Positions 10,485 through 20,486 of a DNA stretch of 64,000 bases are shown piece after piece. The translations under genes were made by a program, and so were the position numbers. Position 1 is the first letter of the stretch. Each line of letters opens with the position of its first letter. Location: the NCBI GenBank assembly GCA_016584305.1, contig JACEEZ010026245.1, positions 255,394 to 319,393 of the forward strand, given 5' to 3'. The notes under the pieces are model-generated. The model saw only the letters and a list, made by a program, of their open reading frames with translations, did not search any database and had not been told where the DNA came from. This DNA is from Chionoecetes opilio. Taxonomy: Eukaryota > Arthropoda > Malacostraca > Decapoda > Majidae.

Positions 10485-13400
10485 CTAGTTAATGATGTGA
10501 TCCTTAGGCCAGTCAAATATCTTAGGAAAGCTGTCCACCTGCTCCTGAGGGTAGTGGTCGAGGCGCGTGGGCACCGGCCGCTGCTGCCGGATCTGTGCCG
10601 AGATGTTGTCCAGGATGCTGTCCGGCACCTGAGGGCAAAGAAAGCAAGAGATAGCAATTAAAAGACAGAATAAGAGAAGAGGAAAGAAAGCAATTAAAAG
10701 ACAGAATAAAGAAGAGGAAAGAAAGAAAGGAATTAAAAGACAGAATAAGAGAAGAGGAAAGAAAGAATAAGAGAAAGCAATTAAAAGACAGAATAAGAGA
10801 AGAGGAAAGAAAGAGAAAAGACTTAAAAGACAGACTAAGAGAAGACAACTAACTCAAGACCCAGACAGCAAGAAGAGAAACATGAGGGAGTGCTGATACA
10901 AAACGCCAGACTCCCGACCCACCACTGCACTGAGCCTGGTGGTGGGAGGCTTTAGTAGGGAAATCATTGAGAGTAGAGTACAGGTTGTTTGCAAGTGAAG
11001 TCATCTCGCAGACAAAATACATCGTAGATTTGGTTGTGGAGAATCACCGAGGGACTAGACGCAGGAAATACTACAGATCATTTACCAAGACACCATCATT
11101 TTAACCCCTTGAGGCCCAGAACGTAATTTCCATTGTAATTTGGCTACCATTAGACTATTTTCATGAATATATAAGCAATATTCTTTAGATAGAACCAGTT
11201 TTAATACCCTTGTCCACTAGCTAATTTGATATAATAAGCTTCTTTTCGTCATTTTAGGGGTAACAGCAGACCATTTTATATAGCAAAGGAAAGATCTGGG
11301 TGTGAAGGGGTTAAAATAATAATAATAATTGTATCCTCACCCGAAGGCATACAGCAAAACAACAACAACAACACAATATATAGACATGAGGGAATGCACT
11401 GAAGTACTAAAGCAAATACAAATCTTAAGGTCAAAAGTGAATGGAGTTATTAGGTGTACAAGAAGCTGAGTACGTTCAGTAAAAAGTAAATAGATTATAG
11501 TAAAGAAACAATAGTCTTTTTACTCTAATCATGCCAAGAAAATGTGGATTGAAGGAGCTGAGTACAGTGCTGAGAGTAAGGCGTTGGAGGTGGTTTGGAC
11601 ACGTGAAGAGGAGAGAAGGTGGTGAGGCATTGGGGAGAGTTGTTGGAGTGGAAGTGCCAGGTGATTGAGGTGGTTTGGGCACGTGAAGAGGAGAGAAGGT
11701 GGTGAGGCATTGGGGAGAGTTGTTGGAGTGGAAGTGCCAGGTGATTGAGGTGGTTTGGGCACGTGAAGAGGAGAGAAGGTGGTGAGGCATTGGGGAGAGT
11801 TGTTGGAGTGGAAGTGCCAGGTGATTGAGGTGGTTTGGGCACGTGAAGAGGAGAGAAGGTGGTGAGGTATTGGGGAGAGCTGTTGGAGTGGAAGTGCCAG
11901 GTGATTGAGGTGGTTTGGGCACGTGAAGAGGAGAGAAGGTGGTGAGGCATTGGGGAGAGGTGTTGGAGTGGAAGTGCCAGGTGATTGAGGTGGTTTGGGC
12001 ACGTGAAGAGGAGAGAAGGTGGTGAGGCATTGGGGAGAGTTGTTGGAGTGGAAGTTCATGTTGGAGAAAGAACAATTCCCTGGTTGCCTCGGCTCACCTT
12101 GTCGTCAGGGAATATGTGAAGACGCGCCATCCTGCCGTGTCTCAGCAGGTTCTTACTGAGCTTATTGTACACGGCTTTCCTCATGATCTGCAAATGTAAT
12201 AACAGATAACAGACAGACAGCATATAGGATAGAGTTACGGACCGAGTCTTTCTCATTATACTAATACAGGGAAGTCCCGAAGATACGAGCAGTTAGGTTC
12301 CACCTGGCATACTCGTAAAGCAAAATCTCGTATGGCGAAATACACAACTAATGGTAAAATATAGGTTTGGTTCCAGGGCCCCATCAAAGACATGTTTTTC
12401 AAGCTAAAATGAACTGTAGCGGCCCAAGGTTGGGGCCGCACACCTGGCTAATTACCCCTAAAGGTCAGGCTGCACACATGGCTAATTACCCTTCAGGTCA
12501 CGCCTTGCTTGGGGTGACCTGACTGGGGTCAACCAAAATCCCCCTTTGTCCAGCCCGGGAGTCCTGTATTCAGTCAGTTACCTACCAACCACCACAGTGA
12601 GAGGAACACCACTCCTCCTCTCCCTGTGTTCCCTCACTGTAGTGGTTGGTGGGTAACTGCCTGAATACAGGACTCCCGGGCTGGACAAAGGGGGATTTTG
12701 GTTGACCCCAGTCAGGTCACCCCAATTAAGGCGTGACCTGAAGGGTAATTAGCCAGGTTTGCGGCCTGACCTTTAGGGGTAATTAGCCAGGTGTGCGGCC
12801 CCAACCTTGGGACCACTACAAAACTATACCAAACACAACAAACACAATGTTTGAATGTCGTAGCATTGGATTTTCGATCTCGTATTTTGAAAATAGACCC
12901 TAATTTACTCAGCTCGTATCATTGATTTCTCATATACCGGGACTTCCCTGTACTCAAGTGTTTTGTATGAATCTAAACTTAAGCAGATTAATATTGTGAT
13001 TTTCAACTTAAGGTGAAGAAAACAAGCTATCAAAACTATGGATGTAGGTAGTATTAAGTAACAGGAAGTACCACGTGTAGGTCTCCCAGCCTCTTGTAGC
13101 TTCCTTATTTTCTCATGTTTTTTTTAACAGTCCCCAGTGAAGGTCATTGATGGATCAAAAGGCGGATCTCATGAATATCCGCCACCCCAGCTATTTTTGG
13201 GGACACCTAACTGTAAGTGCGGACCCTCAGAACGCCCCGCTAGGTCCCTAACTTAACCTGGACACTGCTTATGCAACCTAACCTATAATTTTTTCAGAAC
13301 TGTTATCAAACCAGTTCAGTACAGTTGTGGGTCGGGAGTCAGGCCTTTTTCAACGGCACTCCCTGACGTGTTTCTTCTTGCTGTCTGGGTCTTTAATTTG

Positions 13401-16400
13401 TTTTCTTCTCTTATTTTATCTTATTAGTTTCTTTCTTTTTCTTTCTTCTTATTTTCTCTGGTCATCCAAAAACTGTTGATTGTTCTTTTTGCTTCTTCCA
13501 CATTCCCCTCTCCAAAAATACTCCCCCACTATAGCCTCTTCCTCCTGTAAGTAAGGTTGTTGTAGCCTCACACTTTTCTTTCTTTCATTACTGTAGGCTG
13601 GGCACCATAGTAGAAAATGTTTTAACCACTCTCACCCACATGCAGATCGGCCACCCCAAAAAGAGCTGGGGTGGCGGCGTTGCATGAAATAGGTAACGCC
13701 GTGAAATTAACCACGTCCTGGTTAATCACTTATCAACGAGTATGTTGTGGTAAATAATGAAGGAATGGCGGGGGGGTGAGGTAAGGCGCTACTTATTTCA
13801 CGGCGTTACCTACTTTATGCAACGGCGGCTCTTGATCAGGTCCCAGAAGACTCTTTGAATACTACAGGTTGAAGTTCCCAAACTCGGCATCCCAAGACTC
13901 GGCAACACCCAAAACTCGGCTATGGTTCCGGATTTTCCAAAATACGGCAGAACACCCAAAACCCGGCGCGTAGTTGCCGGGTCGGCCGCTGGGTGCCACC
14001 ACACTAGGCCGCTGGGTTTCTCCCGCCGATTTGTTTGTTGTTATTGTTCAGTGGTGTTGTGACTGTAGAGTTGTGTACACTGTTATTTTGTGTGATTTTG
14101 TTATTTTGTCATGCTTTTTTTCCCCTTAATATATCTACGTTCTAAAAGTCGGAAAATTCCATTACTCGGCTCGGCGCTGGTCCCGAGGTTGCCGAGTTTG
14201 GGAACTTCAACCTGTACAAGACAGTATAATACATTAACAACTACAAGAAGGATGAGTGCATTTTTCAACATTACAACTGGGCGACCAAAATGTCTCCCAG
14301 TGATGGAAAACTGTCGCCCAGTAAGAACAATTTTAAGCTACTGGGCAACAAGATATTTGTTCATAAACTCCTTCCTGGATACAATGGTTCATCTTATCTG
14401 TGTGTGTTAGATCCAGAAGTGCTTCTTATTACTGCATAGGATCTTTATTTATACACAACATACAAAAGGGTGAAGTTGATGTATCCCAAAAACTATATTT
14501 TAACAGGTAGTCCTTTACCTTTCTGGCTATCCAAAGAATGTCGCCCAGTAAGATTTGCTTAAAAAATGCACTGAGAAGGACTATTGAAATCCACAAGCAG
14601 TCAACCATTATTCTGCTCTGTCATCACATGGGGACACCAAAGCAGCATTGCAAACACTCTGATGAACTTTCTGCCTATTCAAAAGTGACCTAATCTGTAC
14701 CCATATATGGAGAGTAATGGCAAGTGGACATAGGAGGAGGAACCGCCCTGTGATGTGATAGGACCGAGGGAAGGTTTTATTTATTTATCCATATTTTTGA
14801 TCACAGGGGACAGAACAGGTGCTTGAAAAAAAAGCCATCCATCTTTTTTCAGCCTTTTTAAGTATCTTTTCCTATACGAGAACTGGCACTGAACGGTCTT
14901 TTTATTCATTTTTCTGCCCTCGGCCAAGCCCTTATTACTGTATGTAAAATAAATAATACAGGTTGAAGTTCCCAAACTCGGCATCCCAAGACTCGGCAAC
15001 ACCCAAAACTCGGCTATGGTTCTGGATTTTCCAAAACACGGCAGAACACCCAAAACCTGGGCGTAGTTGCCGGGTCGGCCGCTGGGTGCCACCACACTAG
15101 GCCGCTTGGTTTCTCCCGCCGATTTGTTTGTTGTTTATTGTTCAGTGGTGTTGTGACTGTAGAGTTGTGTACACTGTTATTTTGTGTACTTCTACAGGTC
15201 TGTTATTGGTATTATGGCTCCCAAACGTCCAGGAACACCTACTGGTGGAAGTGAAAAGAAAAGGAAGAACAATGTGTTAACTATTTCTGAGAAAATTGAC
15301 CTTTTGAATTTTGCATGCTTTTTTCCCCCTTAATATATCTACGTTCTAAAAGTCGGAAAATTCCATTACTCGGCACGGCGCTGGTCCCGAGGTTGCCGAG
15401 TTTGGGAACTTCAACCTGTAGTAATAAAAAGAGGGAAGGGATGTGTCGTGACCTAGCATGGTGGGGTCAGGCAGGGAGGGGGACAGAGGAGGAAGGGGTG
15501 TGTTGTGACCTAGCATGGTGGGGTCAGGCAAGGGTGGGGGACAGAGGAGGGAGGGGTGTGTCGTGACCTACCATGGTGGGGTCAGGCAAGGGTGGGGTGT
15601 GTCTTGACCTAGCATGGTGGTGTGAGGCAGGGAAGGGGATGAAGGAAGGGGTGTGTCGTGACCGGTTACAGGGAGTTTCATACACAAGTTGTTTCGTACC
15701 CAGGTTTTGTTAGTCGTTTCGTACACTGATTTTGAATTTTTTTGTGCATACCTGGTGTCGAATCGTAACTCTAGTAGTCAAGTTCAACTCTGAGCTGAGT
15801 GTACAAAACGACTATAGTTTCATATAGACTACGAAACAACTTTTTGGTGTACGAATCTACTGGTGTACGAAACAACTTGTGTACGAACTGACTGCACCCC
15901 GTCGTGACCTACCATGGTGGGGTCAATCTCGTGCAGCTGCCAGGCCAGGGTCCAGGTGGCCCCCCTGGCGTACCCAGTGTGGTGGAAGTAGACGCGCTTC
16001 TCCCACTCCGTCCCCGGCAGCGCAATGTCCCGCGCGTTGATCAGCACCACGTGGTCCCCGCTGTCGTCTGGGCGGGGCAGGAGGTCATTTAGTGTTAGAA
16101 TGTGTTGAGGTGCTTACTGTTGATAACACTAAAGTCGCCAGGACAACGTTTCTTTTTTATGTACAGACGTGTGGTGGCGTTAATACTTACATTTCTACAT
16201 CCATGATTTCAGGACAGTTAGAAGGGGCTATCTGGAGAGTCTGTGTCATTTTGTGTCTTCATCTGTGTCATATTAGGGCTATAAATGAACAAATGACAAA
16301 AATATCACCTGTGCCGGACAAGAGTTTATTGAGTGTTAGAATGTGTTGAGAGGTCTCTCTCTCTCTCTCTCTCTCCTTTTTTTTTCTCTACTCTCTTTCC

Positions 16401-16478
16401 TTCTTTTTTCCTGTTTTCCTCCCCCTTTTTTTCGTCTGTGCGGGACAGGAGTTTATTTAGTTAGAATGTGTTGAGGGG

Positions 16479-16509
<31 letters not shown>

Positions 16510-16599
16510 TGGGGTATTCATGTGTTGGAATGTGTTGATGTGTTTAAAGGGATCTCGACTCTCTCTCTCTCTTTTACTCTGATCATCTCTTTTTCTCTG

Positions 16600-16646
<47 letters not shown>

Positions 16647-18126
16647 TTCACAGATTAAACATGTCAATTAATTTATGCAACAATATAAAAAAATTCAGCA
16701 AAAATGGTTGCAGTTTCAGCAAAAATGTTGCATTTAACAACTATGGCAATGCCTGTTCCTCTGTGTATAGAGAGGCACACAGGGTGGTCATGATTGGAAT
16801 GGCCTCAGTAGACACAATATGGCAATGCCTGTTCCTCTGTAGGTATAGAGAGACACACAGGGTGGTCATGATTGGAATGGCCTCAGTAGACAGGTAGTTA
16901 GTGCGGAGTCATTAGGGAGCTTTAAAGGGAGGCTGGACAGTGTTATGGATGGGGATGAAAGGTGGATGTAGGTAGTGTTAAGTAACAGGAACTACCACGT
17001 GTAGGTCTCACGGCCTCTTGTAGCTTCCTTATTTTCTTGGTAAAATTCTAGAGTCCTTGCCCGCCCTTATTAGTGAGCTTTTTTCCTCCAGAGCTTCACA
17101 GATCCCTTAAGATACCTCTAACACGTAATTATAAAGTGGGGGAGAGATACAAAAATTACTAACCTAACCTAACCTCACTATAACCTCCTAGTGAGACCTA
17201 AGGGCGAGAAAGAACTAGAATTTTACCAGGTTAGGTAAGGTTAGGTTAGGTTATATTGAAGTGTTAGTACATATTTTTTTTTTTTTACCTCTCCCCCACC
17301 TTAAAATTAAGTGTTTGAGGTACCTGAAGGGATCTGTGAAGGTCTGGAGGAAAAGAGCCCACTAATAAGGGCGGGCAAGGACTTTAGAATCTTACCCTTT
17401 TCTTATGTTCTTATGTTCTGAATCAAAGGAGAGACAAGCCTGCTGCCCTGTACTCAAAGGTGGTCAATGCGGAGTCTATTGGGGTCTTTAAAAGGAGTCG
17501 GGATAAATTCATGGATGGGGATGAAAGGTGGATGTAGGTAGTGTTAAGTAACAGGAACTACCACGTGTAGGTCTCCCAGCCTCTTGTAGCTCCTTATTTT
17601 CTTATGTTCTTACTCACTCAAGGGGTGGAAGATGGGCTTGTTTGAGCCGTCCAGGTAGGGCACTATTTTGTCCGCGGCGTCGAGGGGGTTCTGCCACTGG
17701 CCGTCAAACAGGTGCCACATGCGTCCGAAGGTGGCCCATTGCTGCAACAAAATAGGTGTTTGCATAAGAGCTTTGTATAAGAACCTGCATTGTTCAGTTC
17801 AGTACAGTTGTGGGTCGGGAGTCTGGCCTTTTTCATCGGCACTCCCTGACGTGTTTCTTCTTGCTGTCTGGGTCTTTAGTTAGTTGTCTTCTCAGTCAAT
17901 TTACAGTTTCACCCAACCAACAATTTTCTGATGCGCCTTATGTTTTTCTGGTGTGTTTTATGTGTTTTGAATGAATCTGCTAACCGTTTCTGTCGCAATT
18001 ATTATTTTTTTTTTTTTGGTAATTATGGAGGAGAGTTTCACGTTCGTTTTCAGAGACACCAACAACTTTTTCTTGGCCTGCAATAGGTGCTTGTTCTAAT
18101 GGTGCTAGTTTTATTTTGCGCAAACC

Positions 18127-18158
<32 letters not shown>

Positions 18159-18890
18159 TTTGTGATTAAGGTTAGGTTAGGTTTCTTTAAAACCTGTAAG
18201 GTTAGGTTAGGTTGGGTTAGGTTTCATTAAAACAAGGTTAGGTTAGGTTTCATATTTTTTTTTCATTTTTTTTTTGGTTTGCGCAAAATAAATCTAGCAC
18301 CATTAGAACAAGCACCTATTGTAGGCCAAGAAAAAATAGTTGGTGTCTCTGAAAACGAACGTGAAACTCTCCTCCATTATTACCAAAAATATAAAAATAA
18401 ACTAACCTTTATTTACCTAGAAAAAAAAAAAAAAAAAAAAAAAAAATTGCGACATAAACGGTTAGCAGACTCATTCAAAACACATAAAAACACACCAGAA
18501 AAACATAAGGCGCATCAGAAAATCGTTGGTTGGGTGAAACTATAAATTATCCGTCTTCTCTTATTCTATATTTTAGTTTCTTTCTCTTTCTTTCCTCTTA
18601 TTTTTTCTGGTCATCCAAAAACTGTTGGTTGTTCTTTTTGCTTCTTGCACATTCCCCTCTCCAAACAATACTCCCCCACTCTAGCCTCTGCCTCCTCTAG
18701 TAAGGTTGTTGTAGCCTCACACTTTGTATAAGAACCTGCCTTGGGGTTTCAACGAGAATTCCCATCGGCGACAGTTCCATCAACCTTCTAGCCTGCCTAG
18801 CGCCTGTTATTCACTATCTAAGCCTGCACAGACGGACTCTAGGTATCAAAGACAAGGTAAGCTTACTTGGACTCTTCTGGCAGCAGACAT
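10485..18890 (-). CDS. MRPL13: Mitochondrial ribosomal protein L13, complete, five exons
   Basis: uL13 protein of the mitochondrial large subunit. Coding exons in reading order (minus strand): 18890-18867, 17741-17618, 16067-15913, 12187-12098, 10628-10485. Phases agree at every junction and give 178 aa, the usual family length. The start exon encodes only MSAARRVQ before GTAAGC; exon 2 continues QWATFGRMWHLFDGQWQNP. Exon 3 carries DHVVLINARDIALPG and RVYFHHTGY, exon 4 KNLLRHGRMARLHIFPDDK, exon 5 RLDHYPQEQVDSFPKIFDWP and the TAG stop. The match to insect and human MRPL13 is collinear. Intron 1 holds a retroposed element with an 18-bp target duplication; intron 3 starts with an array of copies of its own splice donor; intron 4 starts near an 80-bp array. 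A LINE-A tail lies 6 bp inside the donor of exon 2. Confidence 0.95.
10640..10850. repeat. AAAGACAGAATAAG-type short tandem repeat
   Basis: Units of roughly 45 bp (GCAATTAAAAGACAGAATAA, then GAGAAGAGGAAAGAAA) repeat about four times. They lie just upstream (in MRPL13 sense) of the acceptor of exon 5 and give it a long pyrimidine-rich approach. Confidence 0.8.
10851..10990 (-). repeat. Minus-strand copy of repeat R (5' part)
   Basis: The reverse complement contains GTCGGGAGTCTGG and CACTCCCTCATG, matching the start of the repeat at 13316-13620 and 17789-17897. Confidence 0.5.
11101..11314 (+). mobile_element. piggyBac-like MITE, 214 bp
   Basis: TTAACCCCTTGAGGCCCAGA at the left and TCTGGGTGTGAAGGGGTTAA at the right form imperfect inverted ends within a TTAA duplication. 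It is an intact copy in MRPL13 intron 4. Confidence 0.8.
11584..12056 (+). repeat. 80-bp array made from a LINE coding segment
   Basis: Six copies of an 80-bp unit. The first, with its upstream flank, reads in one plus frame RRWRWFGHVKRREGGEALGR, the WFGHV motif typical of the C-terminal end of many non-LTR ORFs. The array ends about 40 bp inside the donor of MRPL13 exon 4 (minus sense). A short relative occurs at 23470-23520. Confidence 0.85.
12265..12952. mobile_element. TA-flanked MITE with 'CAGGGAAGTCCCG' ends
   Basis: TACAGGGAAGTCCCGAAGAT at the left is matched by CGGGACTTCCCTGTA at the right, with further inverted similarity (ACTCGTAAAGC / GCTCGTATC). TA duplication and CAG-type ends fit Tc1/mariner-pogo elements. 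A second element is nested inside. Confidence 0.7.
12417..12818. mobile_element. 402-bp near-perfect palindromic MITE nested in the previous one
   Basis: From TAGCGGCCCAAGGTTGGGGC to its reverse complement at the right (CCCCAACCTTGGGACCACTA), almost every base pairs through to a centre near 12615. TA flanks it on both sides. Confidence 0.8.
13029..13118 (+). mobile_element. LINE-A tail fragment
   Basis: Contains GTAACAGGAAGTACCACGTG and the CTCTTGTAGCTTCCTTATTT end. Confidence 0.65.
13316..13620 (+). repeat. Repeat R, uninterrupted copy
   Basis: Starts GTTCAGTACAGTTGTGGGTC and runs through CTGGTCATCCAAAAACTG to GTTGTAGCCTCACACTT. The copy at 17789-18721 is the same element split by a foldback insertion. 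I do not recognise the class. Confidence 0.6.
13672..13830. mobile_element. Short foldback element
   Basis: GGCGGCGTTGCATGAAATAG with GTAACGCCGTGAAAT at the left is matched inverted by TTTCACGGCGTTACCTACTT and TATGCAACGGCGGC at the right, around a loop of about 80 bp. Confidence 0.65.
13863..14216. mobile_element. pogo/Tigger-like MITE, 354 bp
   Basis: TACAGGTTGAAGTTCCCAAA and TTTGGGAACTTCAACCTGTA are inverted ends within a TA duplication; both arms contain CTCGGCA-type motifs. Other copies: 14957-15420, 26817-27171 and 62418-62779. Bases 14217-14956 that follow hold nothing I recognise. Confidence 0.8.
14957..15420 (+). mobile_element. pogo/Tigger-like element keeping a transposase N-terminus
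   Basis: Same ends as the 354-bp MITEs but about 110 bp longer. The extra part, from ATG at 15214, encodes about 36 residues: MAPKRPGTPTGGSEKKRK, then NNVLTISEKIDLLNFA. The second part resembles the start of the DNA-binding domain of Tigger transposases (SLTLNQKLEMIKL type). The frame then runs into the 3' arm, so the rest of the transposase is deleted. Confidence 0.7.
15437..15663 (-). repeat. Array of copies of the MRPL13 exon 3 end plus splice donor
   Basis: About four units of roughly 55 bp contain, on the minus strand, TGACCCCACCATG followed by CTAGGTCACGAC or GTAGGTCACGAC. This is the sequence across the exon 3/intron 3 border (ACCATG|GTAGGTCACGAC at 15913). In most units the donor GT reads CT; the unit near 15568 keeps GT. 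Confidence 0.85.
15664..15900. mobile_element. 237-bp MITE with target duplication GTCGTGACC
   Basis: Flanked by GTCGTGACC at 15655-15663 and 15901-15909. Its ends are inverted: TACACAAGTTGTTTCGTAC on the left and GTACGAAACAACTTGTGTAC on the right. It was inserted into the donor-copy array and separated it from MRPL13 exon 3. An 8- or 9-bp duplication would fit hAT or Mutator-like elements. Confidence 0.75.
16354..16640. repeat. Interrupted CT microsatellites
   Basis: (CT)n tracts at 16354-16373, 16480-16505 and 16560-16640 are separated by two copies of a GTTAGAATGTGTTGAGG-type block. Confidence 0.85.
16881..17036 (+). mobile_element. LINE-A 3' end
   Basis: Short RT C-terminal remnant, GGATGGGGATGAAAGGTGGA and the complete 3' tail. 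Upstream, a 75-bp unit (GGCAATGCCTGTTCCTCTGT and flank) is duplicated at 16744-16885. Confidence 0.7.
17039..17396. mobile_element. Foldback element with telomere-like core
   Basis: Inverted arms of about 120 bp (GGTAAAATTCTAGAGTCCTT; right arm ends ACTTTAGAATCTTACC) surround CTAACCTAACCTAACC and GGTTAGGTAAGGTTAGG. Similar layout at 20487-21136. Confidence 0.75.
17455..17613 (+). mobile_element. LINE-A 3' end abutting the donor of MRPL13 exon 2
   Basis: Plus-strand copy ending CTTATTTTCTTATGTTCTTA. In MRPL13 sense the donor reads GTGAGT and the LINE tail begins immediately after it. Confidence 0.75.
17898..18548. mobile_element. Foldback element nested in repeat R
   Basis: Arms carry CTGGTGTGTTTTATGTGTTT and GCTAACCGTTTCTGTCGCAA on the left and their inverse on the right. 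The loop is occupied by another foldback element (18018-18385). Family members: 23126-23467 and 39812-40988. Confidence 0.75.
18018..18385. mobile_element. Inner foldback element with GGTTAGGTTAGG core
   Basis: Second copy of the element at 4666-5000: GGAGAGTTTCACGTTCGTTT on the left arm and AAACGAACGTGAAACTCTCC on the right, with a telomere-like loop. Confidence 0.8.
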
Positions 18891-18981
18891 GACTTGTCAG
18901 GAAACGTTTGTATGACAAGAAAACGTTTTTTTTGCCCACCGGCGAGGCAGGCTGTGGTGTGTTTACATGGGAGCCTGTGAT

Positions 18982-18991
18982 GGGACGTCCC
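18982..18991. promoter_or_regulatory. Palindrome GGGACGTCCC upstream of MRPL13
   Basis: It lies 92 bp before the MRPL13 start codon in MRPL13 sense and is followed on the plus strand by GCCGCG and GGCATGCATAAC. It is the counterpart of the block at 4287 upstream of ABCE1. Confidence 0.3.
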
Positions 18992-19019
18992 GCCGCGTTC
19001 GAAGGCATGCATAACGACT

Positions 19020-19190
19020 TTTATAAGAACATAAGAAGTACATAATTATAAGAACACAAGGAAGCTACAAGAGGCCGGGAGACCTACACGTGGTAGTTCC
19101 TGCTACTTAACACTACCTACATCCACCTTTCATCCCCATCCATGAAATTATCCAGCCTCCTTTTAAAACTCCCCATGATCTAAATTGTGG
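19020..19190 (-). mobile_element. LINE-A 3' end, minus strand
   Basis: Reverse complement of the tail and last RT codons (CTACAAGAGGCCGGGAGACC; CATCCACCTTTCATCCCCAT). Confidence 0.7.
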
Positions 19191-19429
19191 ACTCTTACTC
19201 TTACTAAATAAAGTCAATCAATCAAAGAACATAATAACGTTGTACTGTGTGTGGCCTCGGTGCTCATCTCCGTCGCATTATATAAGAAAATATCGTCATT
19301 ATAATAGCCTTTGAACCTATGGTGGGCAAGTCACTTCACTGTACACGTGCTTCCCTGACCTCATATTTATCAGTGGTTCCAGATTGTCCTTATCTTGTGA
19401 CCTGACCTGACCTGTGCCCACCCACGCTT

Positions 19430-19460
<31 letters not shown>

Positions 19461-20486
19461 TCCTTCAATTTTTCTAAATAGGTAAAGATGCCAACAAAAA
19501 ATTCTTCTCAGAGAGAGTGAGAGAGAGAAAGAGCGAGGCACAAATGAACAAGAAACACACACACACATACACACACTCTCACACATACACACACACACAT
19601 ACTCACATACACACAAGCAAAACAATATAAAGAAATAAAAAAAATGGAGCGAAAAAAAAAAAATGGCAACATGGAAACGGCAAAACTTACAAAATTCACA
19701 GAAAAAGACAAAAAAACATTAAAATCCTCGTGAATGAAGGCAAAAAACAGCTGCATCTACCACCACAAAGCACTCAGGTGACTAAAACATCCATAGACAC
19801 TATAACACAATGACATGGGGAGACATAAATAAGAGAAATAAAGGAGAATAATAGAAATCTGAGAGCTGATTGGCGGGCGGCGGGGAGGAGACAGAGACAG
19901 AGGTGCGTGTGTGCGTGTGTGTGTGCGTCAGTCAGTCAGCTGTGGCGCCTGTCTGTGTGTCTGTGCCGCTGTGTGTGTGTGTGTGGCAACCTCCCAGTGT
20001 CTGTACAGCTGTGTGTGGCTGTGAAAGTCTGTGCCGCTGTTCCTGCTGTGGTGAGTATGGTGGTGTAATACTGTGACTGCTGTGTGTGTGTGTGTGTGTG
20101 CTGTGTTGTGTTGTGTTGTGGTTCGTGTTGAAGCTTGTGGTGAGGGTACAGAGGTGGGGCCACGGTGTGGTGGTGGTCAGGTCAAGGGGTTCATTATAAC
20201 ACCTGGGCAGCCAGTATTACTGTTGTTGTCTAGGTGAAGTGTCTCGTGAGGGTGAGTTTGCTTGTTTCTCGTTGGTTTGTTTTGGTAAAACTGTAGTTTA
20301 GTACAATACTCCCTATTGACCAATACTCTCCTGATATAACTGGGGGGCGCACCCCCCCGCTAGGTAAGTTCCCTAGCATTGAATACGTAATATTCATTGG
20401 GCATTGAATACGTAAACTAGCCTCGCTGGGGAGAATCGCCCCCCCAGACCCCCCTTGTATGGGGGGTCTATGTATTTTTACTTTCG
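19191..20486. other. Region between MRPL13 and the RRM/F-box gene: microsatellites and possible promoter
   Basis: Contains GA runs (19437-19460), CA runs (19556-19615) and TG runs (19905-20115). AT- and GC-rich stretches near 19860-19900 and a donor-like CTGTG|GTGAGTATGG at 20050 could mark a non-coding first exon of the F-box gene; this is a guess. A short C-rich block with GGGGGGTCTA lies near 20440-20470. Confidence 0.25.

Larger units (their letters stand above)
17771..18739 (+). mobile_element. Repeat R insertion with perfect 18-bp target duplication
   Basis: CTTTGTATAAGAACCTGC stands at 17771-17788 and again at 18722-18739. The inserted 933 bp are repeat R (as at 13316-13620) split in two by a foldback element. 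The long duplication points to target-primed retroposition. Removing it would shorten MRPL13 intron 1 from about 1.1 kb to under 200 bp. Confidence 0.75.

Noticed and set aside
11476..12075. Minus-strand frames of up to 199 aa over the 80-bp array
   Set aside because: Antisense of a LINE-derived array; the meaningful reading is the plus-strand WFGHV motif.
12256..12441. 61-aa minus-strand frame as a small gene
   Set aside because: It covers the arm of a MITE and has no splice or homology support.
16120..16310. Further PAL1 copy
   Set aside because: Only TGATAACACTAAAGTCGCCA at the left matches; the right arm is not convincing.
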